Part shown: positions 24,592-34,700 of the stretch, in pieces
Layout of the letters: each line of letters begins with the position of its first letter
Position numbering within the stretch: position 1 is the first letter of the stretch
NCBI GenBank assembly: GCA_010365115.1
Contig: JAAFGX010000011.1
Location: forward strand, 59,760-123,759
Source: Paludibacter sp.
GTDB lineage: Bacteria > Bacteroidota > Bacteroidia > Bacteroidales > Paludibacteraceae
Length of the DNA: 64,000 nucleotides
Reading direction: 5' to 3'
Notes under the pieces: generated by a model
What the model saw: only the letters and a program-made list of their open reading frames with translations
The model's database searches: none
Told to the model about the DNA's origin: nothing
Made by a program: the position numbers and the translations under genes

Positions 24592-25098
24592 ATGAAAAAA
24601 GTATTTGTATATGTATCTTTGATACTTCTCATTGTCAGTTCATTTAGTTGCACAGAATCAAAAACAAAAACATTCAATAGTGTTACTGAACTAATCGAAG
24701 CAAAAAAAAGCGAAGTCAATTTTATTAATGCCAGTGAATTAAAATCAATTATTACATCCGGCGAAAAAATTCAGTTAATTGATTGCAGAGAGACAATAGA
24801 ATTCGATTCGGTTTGTATTAAAGGTGCTATAAACATACCTCGTGGTTTGTTGGAATCGGAAATATCCAATAAAGCTCCAAAACACCGACAAACAATTTAT
24901 GTATATTGTTCCGATGGTAATCGGTCTATACTGGCGGCTTCAGTTTTACCAAAACTTAAATATGCAGACGTGAGGGTTTTAAAAGGCGGATTTGAAAACT
25001 GGAAAAATGAATGTAAAGATTTAGTTGAACTTCACCCTGTGCGGGGAGGTAAAAAAACAGAAACTACAGCTAAACCTTCGGGTAGTTGTGGAGGCTGA
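24592..25098 (+). CDS. Exported rhodanese lipoprotein with C-terminal Cys-Gly-Gly tail (second)
   Basis: A 168-residue single-domain rhodanese. The start is the ATG at 24592, preceded by AGGAGAAAT; longer readings overlap the previous gene. The signal peptide ends in a lipobox (SSFSC, Cys about residue 20). The rhodanese domain has IQLIDCRETIEFDSVCIKGA and the loop VYCSDGNRSIL. The tail KPSGSCGG parallels that of the protein at 21106, with a Cys three residues from the end. The pair probably arose by duplication and flanks the two tandem rhodaneses and the porin. Confidence 0.92.
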   Translation: MKKVFVYVSLILLIVSSFSCTESKTKTFNSVTELIEAKKSEVNFINASELKSIITSGEKIQLIDCRETIEFDSVCIKGAINIPRGLLESEISNKAPKHRQTIYVYCSDGNRSILAASVLPKLKYADVRVLKGGFENWKNECKDLVELHPVRGGKKTETTAKPSGSCGG

Positions 25099-25141
25099 TT
25101 GGATTAAAATCATAAAAAACAGAATTTACTAAAAGAAAAAT

Positions 25142-25555
25142 ATGGCAAAAATGGTAATCGGACTTTCGTCCGGAAGTATAGATAAACTGGTGGGTGCAGG
25201 TGTAATAATGAGTGGTGCTGCTGCCGACGATATGGATATTGAAGTGTATGTATTGCTTACAGCTGCACGAGCATTTCTGAAAGGAAATGAAGAATTGCAG
25301 GATTCCTTAGTGGAATATCCTCATATTCAAGATGAATTCTTCGCAAGAATGAAAGAACTGAATCTTCCAACATGGATTGAATCTTTCAAACAAGTAAAAG
25401 AATTTACAAACTTGAAAATTTATATTTGCAGTTTAGCCGGTAAAATGTGGGGTGGTGAATCGTTAGATCAATTCAACGATTTGGTGGACGACTTCAGTGG
25501 AATTTTTCAATATATAGATGCAGCACAAAATGCTGATTTACATATTAATATATAA
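25142..25555 (+). CDS. DsrE-family sulfur-transfer protein
   Basis: A 137-residue DsrE-like protein closing the tusA-yeeE-rhodanese operon. The fold is seen in MVIGLSSGSIDKLVGAGVIM and DIEVYVLLTAARAFL. A single Cys lies in LKIYICSLAGKMWGGE, the position equivalent to the active Cys of DsrE/DsrE2. No signal peptide is present, so it acts in the cytoplasm, probably exchanging persulfide with TusA. It complements the DsrE2 of the other operon. Confidence 0.87.
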   Translation: MAKMVIGLSSGSIDKLVGAGVIMSGAAADDMDIEVYVLLTAARAFLKGNEELQDSLVEYPHIQDEFFARMKELNLPTWIESFKQVKEFTNLKIYICSLAGKMWGGESLDQFNDLVDDFSGIFQYIDAAQNADLHINI

Positions 25556-25627
25556 ATATATTGATATTAATTTAGATTGAATTTATTCTGAAAAAAATTG
25601 ATTATAAACCATAAATTTACATTTAGC

Positions 25628-25666
25628 AAAAAGCAGATGAATCTATAAAAGATTTATCTGCTTTTT
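25628..25666 (+). terminator. Terminator of the tusA-yeeE-rhodanese-dsrE operon
   Basis: A perfect 11-bp stem, AAAAAGCAGAT/ATCTGCTTTTT, with a 17-base loop, followed by further T. It lies about 70 bases after the dsrE stop. The rest of the gap to 25851 shows no gene. Confidence 0.88.
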
Positions 25667-25851
25667 CTTTTAAGATTTAATTCAGCAAATTATAATTAAT
25701 TTTGTACAAATTTTTAGATGGCATATGGAAACCTGAATGTCTTTCAAATTTATGATAGAAAAATTTGTCAAAACAGAAGTCATAGAGTCAGACAATTTCA
25801 TCTCGCATGCTGGTTATTATCGCTTATTATTAGTAAATTGAAAATAAATTA

Positions 25852-26652
25852 ATGGGAATTGAGAAGGGAATTTTCCAACGCACTGAATTGCTTTTGGGGA
25901 AAAATTTCATTGAAAAAACGTTGGAAAAACGGGTTATTATTTTTGGAATTGGTGGCGTTGGAAGTTGGTGTGCCGAAAGTTTAGTCCGATCAGGAATTAA
26001 ACATATAACCATTGTAGATTCAGACAGGGTTTGTGTTACCAATGTGAACCGACAACTGATGGCTACTACAAAAACGGTTGGAAAAGTAAAGACTGAGGTT
26101 TTAAAAGAGCGTTTGCTGGAAATTAATCCAACAGCTGAAATCACCGCATTACAAAAAATATACAGCCCGGAAACTTTCGAATCATTCGAACTTGATAAAT
26201 ACGATTTTATCATTGATGGAATTGATAGTTTGTCGAATAAAATTCATCTTATACAAGAAGCAACAAAAACCAATGCAGTTTTCTTTTCGTCGATGGGAGC
26301 TGCGCTAAAAATGGATCCTACACGCATCAAAGTAGCTGAATTTTGGAAAGTTGAAGGTTGCCCACTTGGAGCAATACTGCGAAAAAGATTGAAAAGACTG
26401 GGTGGAACGAGTAAAAAATTCATGTGTGTTTACAGCGATGAACTTTTGAAAAATCAGGGCGAAAATGCAGCTTGCGGAACAGAAAGATGCATGTGCCCCA
26501 GAGCCACAGAAGGTCCTGGCGATCCGGATTTAGTAAATCACGAATGGTGCAGTATGAAAGCACAGGTAAATGGAACCACATCCTATATGCCTGCTATGTT
26601 TGGAATGACTATTGCAGGATTGGTGGTTCAGTCAATACATAAAACAGATTGA
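25852..26652 (+). CDS. tcdA: tRNA threonylcarbamoyladenosine dehydratase TcdA (ThiF/E1-like)
   Basis: A 266-residue E1-like enzyme that cyclises t6A37 in tRNA using ATP. The nucleotide site is VIIFGIGGVGSWCAESLVRS, followed by TIVDSDRVCVTNVNRQLMA, the conserved Asp/Arg region of ThiF-like proteins. The late part has CGTERCMCPRATEG and the hydrophobic tail TSYMPAMFGMTIAGL, as in CsdL/TcdA. E. coli TcdA works with the CsdAE sulfur-relay proteins. Its place next to the sulfur operon may be coincidence. It is probably transcribed alone. Confidence 0.92.
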   Translation: MGIEKGIFQRTELLLGKNFIEKTLEKRVIIFGIGGVGSWCAESLVRSGIKHITIVDSDRVCVTNVNRQLMATTKTVGKVKTEVLKERLLEINPTAEITALQKIYSPETFESFELDKYDFIIDGIDSLSNKIHLIQEATKTNAVFFSSMGAALKMDPTRIKVAEFWKVEGCPLGAILRKRLKRLGGTSKKFMCVYSDELLKNQGENAACGTERCMCPRATEGPGDPDLVNHEWCSMKAQVNGTTSYMPAMFGMTIAGLVVQSIHKTD

Positions 26653-26662
26653 TTTTTACTAC

Positions 26663-26690
26663 AAAAGCCTCACGGAAATTGGAGGCTTTT
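26663..26690. terminator. Bidirectional terminator between tcdA and dsbD-like gene
   Basis: A 9-bp stem, AAAAGCCTC/GAGGCTTTT, with a 10-base loop. It lies between convergent genes and has A/T tracts on both sides. Confidence 0.85.
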
Positions 26691-26724
26691 GCATTATAGT
26701 AAGCTAAAGTTGATTTTTTATTCT

Positions 26725-28644
26725 TTATTTTCTTTTTAGCCAATTCACGAAATTCACCGGATTTTCATCGAACGAATAAACTTTATTAATTGGTTTTCCA
26801 TTATTATCCAGCATTACATAAAAAGGCTGTGCGTTTGCTCCAAATTTTGTTCGTTGTAAATAACTCCATTTATCGCCAATAGTTTCTATTGTAAACATCT
26901 TACCATTTTCTGTTACTTCATAAGGTTTGGCAAGTGGCGATTTATCGTCAACAAATAATGATATTAGGACAAAATCATTATTCAGCAGGTTTTTTACAGT
27001 AGCGTCAGTCCAAACCGAAGCCTCCATTTTTCGGCAATTAACACATCCAAATCCAGTAAAATCAACAATCACCGGTAGCTTTTTATCTGCAGCAAATGAC
27101 ATACCCTGATCGTAATCGGTAAAAGCAGGATGAACTTCATCTTCAAACAAACTAAAATCCTGCGTGTATAATGGCGGTGCAAATGCACTAATTGCTTTAA
27201 GCGGTGCGCCCCACAACCCGGGAATCATATAAACCGTAAAAGCAAACGAAATCATTGCCAAAAACAAGCCAAATACGGATGTGTGTTTTGATTCGCTATC
27301 ATGAGCAAATCGAAGTTTTCCGAGTAAATACATTCCTAATAAAGCAAAAATAACAATCCAGATAGAAAGAAACACTTCACGGTCGAGAATGCGCCAACCA
27401 TACGCTAAATCTGCAACTGAAAGGAATTTGAAGGCTAATGCCAACTCCAGAAATGCCAACACCACTTTCACTGAATTGAGCCATCCGCCCGAACGTGGCA
27501 TAGATTTGAGCCACGAAGGAAATAAAGCAAACAAACTGAACGGGATAGACAATGCCACAGCAAAACCCAACATGCCAATGGCGGGAGCTAAAATAGAACC
27601 ACTGGCTGAAACCTGAACCAGCAAAGTGCCTATAATTGGACCGGTACACGAGAAAGAAACTAAAACCAGTGTAAATGCCATAAACAAAATGCTTACAAAT
27701 CCGGCAGTTGAATCTGCTTTAGCATCCAGTTTTGTAGACCACGAAGCGGGTAGTGTAATTTCGAATGCCCCGAAAAACGAAATGGCAAAAACGACTAATA
27801 ATCCAAAGAAAAGCAGATTAAAAAATGCGTTTGTGGATAAACTATTTAATGCACTAGCTCCAAAAATAAGCGTTATGAGAATTCCTAAAAATACATAGAT
27901 AAAAATTATAGCTATTCCATACAGAATGGCATCTCGTCTTCCCCGTTTCTTGTTATCCGATCGTTTCAGAAAAAAACTGACAGTCATAGGAATTATTGGC
28001 CAGACACAAGGCGTAAACAATGCCAAAAAACCTCCCAGCAAACCACCAATAAAAATAATCCAAAGCGAAGTAGCACCAGCAGAACCCTGAGAATTTCCAA
28101 AAGCTTTTAATTCATCAATAACTGGAATCCAATAATCAGATTGTTGAACGATAGAATCTTTATCGATTTTTTCTACTGGTACTTTTACATCAGTAATCCC
28201 CAAATTAAATGGACTTTTGGTTGGAGGCAAACAACTTTGATCGTTGCAAACCATAAACTCAACATACCCTTTAATGCTTACTTTTGATGCATCGGTGAAT
28301 TTAATTTTCTGAATAAAAATCGCTTCGTTGGCATACCAGTTTAATTCCATATCGAAATTAGCATCGTATGCTTTCAGCAATTTTGATGGAGTTTGAATGT
28401 TCCCCACTTTTTCTGCATTTTCAATTTTTTCAAAAACTACTGAAGTTGAAATTGGTCCGCCCTTTGGCAAATTCAATCCATACATGTGCCAGCCCTCATC
28501 GATAGTAGCTTTAATAACAATATTGGCAGTGGTTTCACTTGTCGATTTTAAATTCTGCGACCATTTAACCGGTTCGTAAATTTGAGCAAAAGTGGATGCT
28601 GCTGCAAATACGAAGAGGAATATTAATAAGATTTTATTCTTCAT
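26725..28644 (-). CDS. DsbD-like thiol:disulfide interchange protein
   Basis: A 639-residue protein that moves reducing power from cytoplasmic thioredoxin to the periplasm. Order: signal peptide; N-terminal DsbD-alpha-like domain with FMVCNDQSCLPPTKSPF (two Cys); central eight-helix domain (GGLLGGFLALFTPCVWPIIP and VLVSFSCTGPIIGTLL carry the membrane Cys pair); C-terminal thioredoxin domain with FTGFGCVNCRKMEA. All six redox Cys are present. The ATG at 28642-28644 is used because TACTTTTG, a -7 element (28660-28667, minus), lies just upstream, within the longer reading. It could supply electrons to periplasmic rhodanese persulfides, which is speculation. Confidence 0.93.
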   Translation of the reverse strand: MKNKILLIFLFVFAAASTFAQIYEPVKWSQNLKSTSETTANIVIKATIDEGWHMYGLNLPKGGPISTSVVFEKIENAEKVGNIQTPSKLLKAYDANFDMELNWYANEAIFIQKIKFTDASKVSIKGYVEFMVCNDQSCLPPTKSPFNLGITDVKVPVEKIDKDSIVQQSDYWIPVIDELKAFGNSQGSAGATSLWIIFIGGLLGGFLALFTPCVWPIIPMTVSFFLKRSDNKKRGRRDAILYGIAIIFIYVFLGILITLIFGASALNSLSTNAFFNLLFFGLLVVFAISFFGAFEITLPASWSTKLDAKADSTAGFVSILFMAFTLVLVSFSCTGPIIGTLLVQVSASGSILAPAIGMLGFAVALSIPFSLFALFPSWLKSMPRSGGWLNSVKVVLAFLELALAFKFLSVADLAYGWRILDREVFLSIWIVIFALLGMYLLGKLRFAHDSESKHTSVFGLFLAMISFAFTVYMIPGLWGAPLKAISAFAPPLYTQDFSLFEDEVHPAFTDYDQGMSFAADKKLPVIVDFTGFGCVNCRKMEASVWTDATVKNLLNNDFVLISLFVDDKSPLAKPYEVTENGKMFTIETIGDKWSYLQRTKFGANAQPFYVMLDNNGKPINKVYSFDENPVNFVNWLKRK

Positions 28645-28760
28645 AATTTTATTTTTTTTCAAAAGTATCATGTTTGTATGAATAAATGAATAACCTTTCA
28701 TTTGTTTTTAGAATTTTTAACAGAATACAGAGAAATCGTGCAAGAAATTCATGCAGCCGT

Positions 28761-31700
28761 TTATCGTGTGAGCATAAATTTAAAGCTCATCCCAAAATTA
28801 GTAGAAGAAACCGGAAACGATGATGAAATAAGTGGCGAACTCATTTGCCGGTCGTAGAATAACTGCACATTCACTTTTGAACTGAATACATAGTCAGCTA
28901 TTATTTTCAAGGTGAAAACTTTATTTCCACTCGAAGCCTGAGTTATATTTTCATCCACTTTGCGCAGCAAGGTTTTAATGTCTTTGTAGGACAAATCGGC
29001 ATTTAATTTCAAATCGTTTTTAATTGTTGACTGTTTATTAGACTTCAATTTAAGTATAACATCGAAATCTTTCAGTAAATAGCCCATTCCGACTACAAAC
29101 TCATCCGATGCGGCTTCTACCAATTGAGTGCTGGACAGGTTGAGCGATAAGTTACGCTGTTTCCGGTACTCAAGCTTTCCAGTCATACTGTTTTTCATTG
29201 CAACATTTACACCAACGAGCGGACTGAATTGTTCCATAAGCGAAACTGTTGAAATATCGAAAGGTGAAGATGGTATAGGATTATCATTCTTTACATCACG
29301 AACATAACCCAATGAATTATTTCCATCATCCATAGCAACCCATGTAGAAAATGAAGTATATGATCCAATACTGTATTTACAGGTATAGGCATGAGTAATA
29401 CTTATCGATTTGAATATATCTTTTATCCAGTCTATTTGTGAAAGTCCATCATAATTTATTCTCCAATTTGGCAGAATACTTAATAATGACAAGAATGGAT
29501 TTGTATCAATTGAATTTACATCGCGTCCGGTATAAGCGGCAAGAAAAGCAGGTATAAGCACATCGGCGGAGTTAAGTTTATACGCTCCGTTTGCGGGATC
29601 AAAGTCTTTTGAAGCGTAAGGCGTATCTTTCAAAAATCCGGCATCCGGATAACGAGTATAACTCTGAGTCAACCTATTGGCAATAGTTTGTCGATTATTA
29701 CGGAAATTTTCAAAAAGTTCGGAATTATAATTTTGTTCTGCAGTGCCAATTGGTTTAAATGCGGTAGATATTGCCATCATTGTAATATTATAACTTCCAT
29801 TAAAAGTAGAAGGCATAGTTTCGGTTATAGGATCTTTAAACATATATTGAACAGAAGTGTTGGATGCCAAATATCTTTTTGCACTCAAATCAATTTTTAA
29901 ACCCGGTATCGGCTCAATAGATGCCTTCAAATCTAAATCGGAAGTAAATGCGCTTGTAGCAGGAGTAACAATTGAATCGCTGATGTATAACCAATTATTA
30001 TTAATAGCATTATTAATGGTATTATCATCAGTAAAACCAAAAGAAAAAGCATAACCAGGCGCATAAATTCCATTCACTTTTTGTTGACCAATAAATCCGG
30101 GTTCTTGTTTAAAGCCAGGCAAAACCATGCTATTCGATTCTCGATAGGTAATGGACGCCCTTCGAACCATCATTAAGGTACGCACAACAAAATCAACCGT
30201 AGTTTTAGCAGCACTTTGAATATTCGGATCGAGACTGACTATTGTCAACAAAACGCTGTCGGCATCCATTTTGGGTGTTATTTCGATAGTGGTTGCATTT
30301 TTTGTTTTAAATAAAACCGTAATCGGCTTACCAGATTTATCGACTGCTTTGAAATTAAACTTTTCGCTTCCCAACCGATGATTAATAGTTATTAATTTGT
30401 TTTTTTCTAAACTAATAGTTTGTGTATATGTTTTCGGTTGAAATTTAGGACTATTACTGTTATTCTGGGTAGAAAATCTTCGGTTAACATCTTTTAGATA
30501 TTTCGATTTATTATACAAATTTTCAAAATTAAATTGCCCATCAACTTGCCATGCTCCCATAGAAGTTGCGATGTTACCTATTTGATTATTTCCTTCTATT
30601 TTCGCAGTTCTATTCCAGTTATAAGTTGAATTATACGAAGCATTGGAAGTAATCCAATCGAACAATGGAATTTTGTTGATGGGTAAATTCCAGGAAGCAC
30701 TGAAAACCTGTTGATAGGTATATGGAGTTCCTAATTTACGAATACTTGACCATACAGAATCGCGCCATTCATTATAATAATCCGGATTTATTTCGGGCGA
30801 TTTGTAAGGTTCTTCGATATTCGAGTTCATTGCTGTTTGAAAACTGAATTTAATTGCACGTGTTAAATCGTATTTAATATCAAATTGTCTGTTCCACATA
30901 AAATCTTTACTGAAAGTCAAATCGAGCGTTTCGTCCGGGCTTGGTTCAGTCAATGACATATTAAGATCACGCAATTTTATTTGCGAATATTGTCTATTCA
31001 TATTCGTATTAAAGCTTAAGGATGTTGGCAAATAGTAAAAATTGAAGTCTTTTACAATTTTAAATAACGGTTTATCCAAGGCTTTCACACTTTTGAACGG
31101 TTCGAACGGAAGAGGATTGAACGAAAAATTATAATCTACAGATGCACGTTGATCTTTCGTCATATTTTGTTCCACTTCGGCGCTATGTTGATTTGTTTGA
31201 TTATAAGCATACGTAAAAGTCAGATTGGCAGGATCATAGAACTGAGGTTTTTTGCTTTTAATATTGACTTTAGCACTTGAAATATTGAAACTTTTTGATG
31301 TATTTACCGATTGCGAAACTGACAATAACGAGTCACGTTGTATCTGATTTGATGTATTATCCAATGCTTCAGAAAGTAATACATCCTGATCGAGGGGATT
31401 GTACTTAGGTGAAAGCGACTCATTGGTATAAGAGAAATAAGCAGGGATTTGCAATTTTGCTTTCTCAGGCAAAAATCGCCCTAATTCCAGAGCTGTAGAA
31501 AAATTCATTTGATACAAATCATCCAACCTTCTGTCCATTATATTACTTTCCAGTCCGCCATAACCTGCCGTTTCAATTCTACCTGATAAATTCACTGAAC
31601 CAATATCGGATAATCCAACAGCCATATTAGCCATTGCAGCCCACCCACCCGACTCGTCAAATTCGGACATGCGCAATTCGTTTACCCAAATTTCTCCTGA

Positions 31701-34700
31701 TTTAATTCCATTACTGGCATTACGAACACCTATCATAATATTCTGTACATCTGAGATGGAAGGATTTCCAACAATGGAGATTTTGTTTAATGGTTTATCA
31801 GGATCATACACGATATACGGAATTAAGTTTGAAACATTGAAAGTACCACTTTGTTTGGCTTTGTTACGTTTCAATTTGGCATCGGTTAAAGTCGCAAATG
31901 AAAAATCGAACAAATTATCGGGATTCCAGACAATATATCTGTCAGGATGTTCCTGTTGTGGAGAAATTGAACCAATATAATTTCCTGCAGGAGTAAGTCT
32001 CAGCGGGATTTCATATTCATAGTAATTATTTACCATATCAGAACCGATACGCACAAAACAGGTCAAATTATAATCATTCAATTCGCGAGTATCTTCCAAC
32101 ATTTTTTCGGCATGAACAAACATTTGCAAACGTTTGTACTGGCGCATATCAAAAGAAGTATTTTTATAAACACCCCGTGCATCACCTGGAGCCAGATCTG
32201 TAACACGCAATGCCATTGATTGCTCGTTTTGTTGTAACAATTGTGGTTGACCAGGATCAGTTTCACGCGAAACGCCAGGAGGCAAAATATAATTTACCGG
32301 AGTCTTATCAGCATTTTCTTCAACATTCACAGCCTGAACATCCAGCTTTCCGTCAGACACAGGCACAGTTGTGCTCGAGTACAATGGTTTGTTGAAATTG
32401 CGCCATTCACCACGCACTAAATCGAGTGTAGCAAAACGTAAATGAGTTTCTTTCTCGAAACCGGTAAGAAACATACGAATAAACCGAATGGACTTGAAAT
32501 TTCTTATACTGCCGATTTTTTTATCGAATTGCCGAATTGGAATTTTAAACTGATACCATGTAACTGGTTCCACATTTTTATTTTCCAACGTTACATCCGA
32601 GGTTATCTTATCTGTAATAAAATTCTCCCCAATGTTCATCCTTTCAGGATTTAATTTCACACGATATTGAAAATATTTTTCATATTCATTCAATGTATTA
32701 TCGCCATTAATATCCTCATTATCGGGCAATGAAGTAGCAGTTGTAGTATATTTTTCGGCAACATTATTGGCATCGGGCGAATTTCCTTCAGTACCGTTAT
32801 AATGCTTATATCTTGTCAGAATATCTAATTTCTGATTATCGTAATCTGTTCCTCTGTAGAAATGATAATTATCGCCCGATGGGTCATTTAATGGTGAAAA
32901 TGGATCATCTTCCATTTTCTGGCGAGCATCAGGTGTAATCAATGCATTTAACTGATCAAGATATTTTTTATACGTTGGATAAACAAATTCACTTTCATTA
33001 ATCAAACCATCCAACCCTACATCCTGATTTTTACGATCACCCGAAAAAGCCGTTACAGTGGACTGTATTTTTGGTACGCGTCCCCAGGTTGTAGTATCCG
33101 TTTTTGTAACATCTCCATCGAAAGGCAAACCATGTTCAAACATTTTTTTGCCATCTTTCAAAACATCTTCGCTTATATCGCCTAAATTGAAGTACAAATC
33201 CCCACCTTTGTCAGTTCCGGTTTTATCATTAATAAATGGATCCATCATCCAAAATTCAAGGTACTCAATGTTCGAAGTTTCAAAATCGGTAGCATCCAGT
33301 TTTCGCATAATTCCACCCCATCGTTTTGTTGGATCTTTAAGGGAACCATCAGGATTCATTCCTGAAACATCTAAATTAAAAGGACCACGTTCAGTAGGAT
33401 AATAGGACAAATTCATTATTGTCAAACTGGAACTTTCACCAATTCTGGTTTCACGGTTTGGGAAAATTTCCTGTTCATAAACCCTGCGAGTGAGATGATT
33501 GGATTTTGCATCCAGATCGTTTCGAATATAGCTGGGAGTATTTGGAACGTCGAGATTAAACACCGGATCCACATAAAACCACGACAACAAGCTGCGATTT
33601 TTCCCATATTCAACATTATTACTTAATGCAGCTTCCTTAAACAACGCATCTGGATCAGGATCATAAGGCGTACTGGCTAAATACCAATTAACAGGATAGT
33701 GAATATCGATTGTTGTTTTAGTTGATTCGAAATCATCGAGATAAGCTAATCCTGCCGCACTTACTACTTTGGAATGTCCGGGAATCAGTTGTGCATATTC
33801 TGCATTTAAAGCGATGGTGGAAGGTTTAGTGGCATTAACAAACGGAATTTTATCCAAAATATTGGTCAACAACTGCGATTCGGTTCGCCACGAAGTATTC
33901 ATCCCCCAAATGGTATTTGAAATTGGTTCGCTACCGGTATTTACCTTTGTTGTGAGAGGCATTTCCGAAAGGTGCATAATTGTTCCACCTAAAGTGAAAT
34001 CTTTACTAAACTGATATTCAAGATGCGTTCCAATCAATGATTTTCGCTGCATACTGAACATGGATTGATTTTCCAGTTTTACATCAATCTTTGTTCCAGA
34101 TTCAATAAGTGATTGATTCAAAATGGTTACACTTCCCATTGTGTAATCTACCGTATAATCCACATTTTCTCTCAATGTAGCTCCACCGGCAGTAACTGTC
34201 ACCGAACCGCGCGGCACATTCATTGCATTCAAACGGATTTCGGCACCCGATGAGGCTTTGTATTCACCCACAAGTTTAAATTTGTTTTTTTCGCTATATT
34301 CCTGCGCCACTACTAAAGTTGAATCGTATAATTCCTGAAAAATGTAATCCTCTGCAATTTTGGGATTTCCAATCTTTCTTGCCAAATGCGAGCCGAAAGG
34401 TTCGAGTACCGGAAAGATTATACGTCCGGAGTTTGATAATGCAGTATATCCTTCAACAAAATCAAATTTACCATCCGGATTGGTGTTGTTCTTACTGTCC
34501 AGTTTATCAAGATTCATTACTCGAAGAAGAATCTGATTTTTAATATTTCCTTCTGTAATATATTGCAGATCAGTACCTATTGAATCGTTTCTGTATACAA
34601 TAACAAACTTAAAATTGTCGGGCTGAATTTCCATTGCGCCTAAACTATAGACGTTTTTCATCATTAAATCCCACAATTTTAACTGTGGTGACTGAGCTGT

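Noticed and set aside
21106..26652. CGG-tailed rhodaneses as ubiquitin-like substrates of the nearby E1-like TcdA
   Set aside because: The tails are on exported lipoproteins while TcdA is cytoplasmic, and TcdA shows the features of the tRNA dehydratase.
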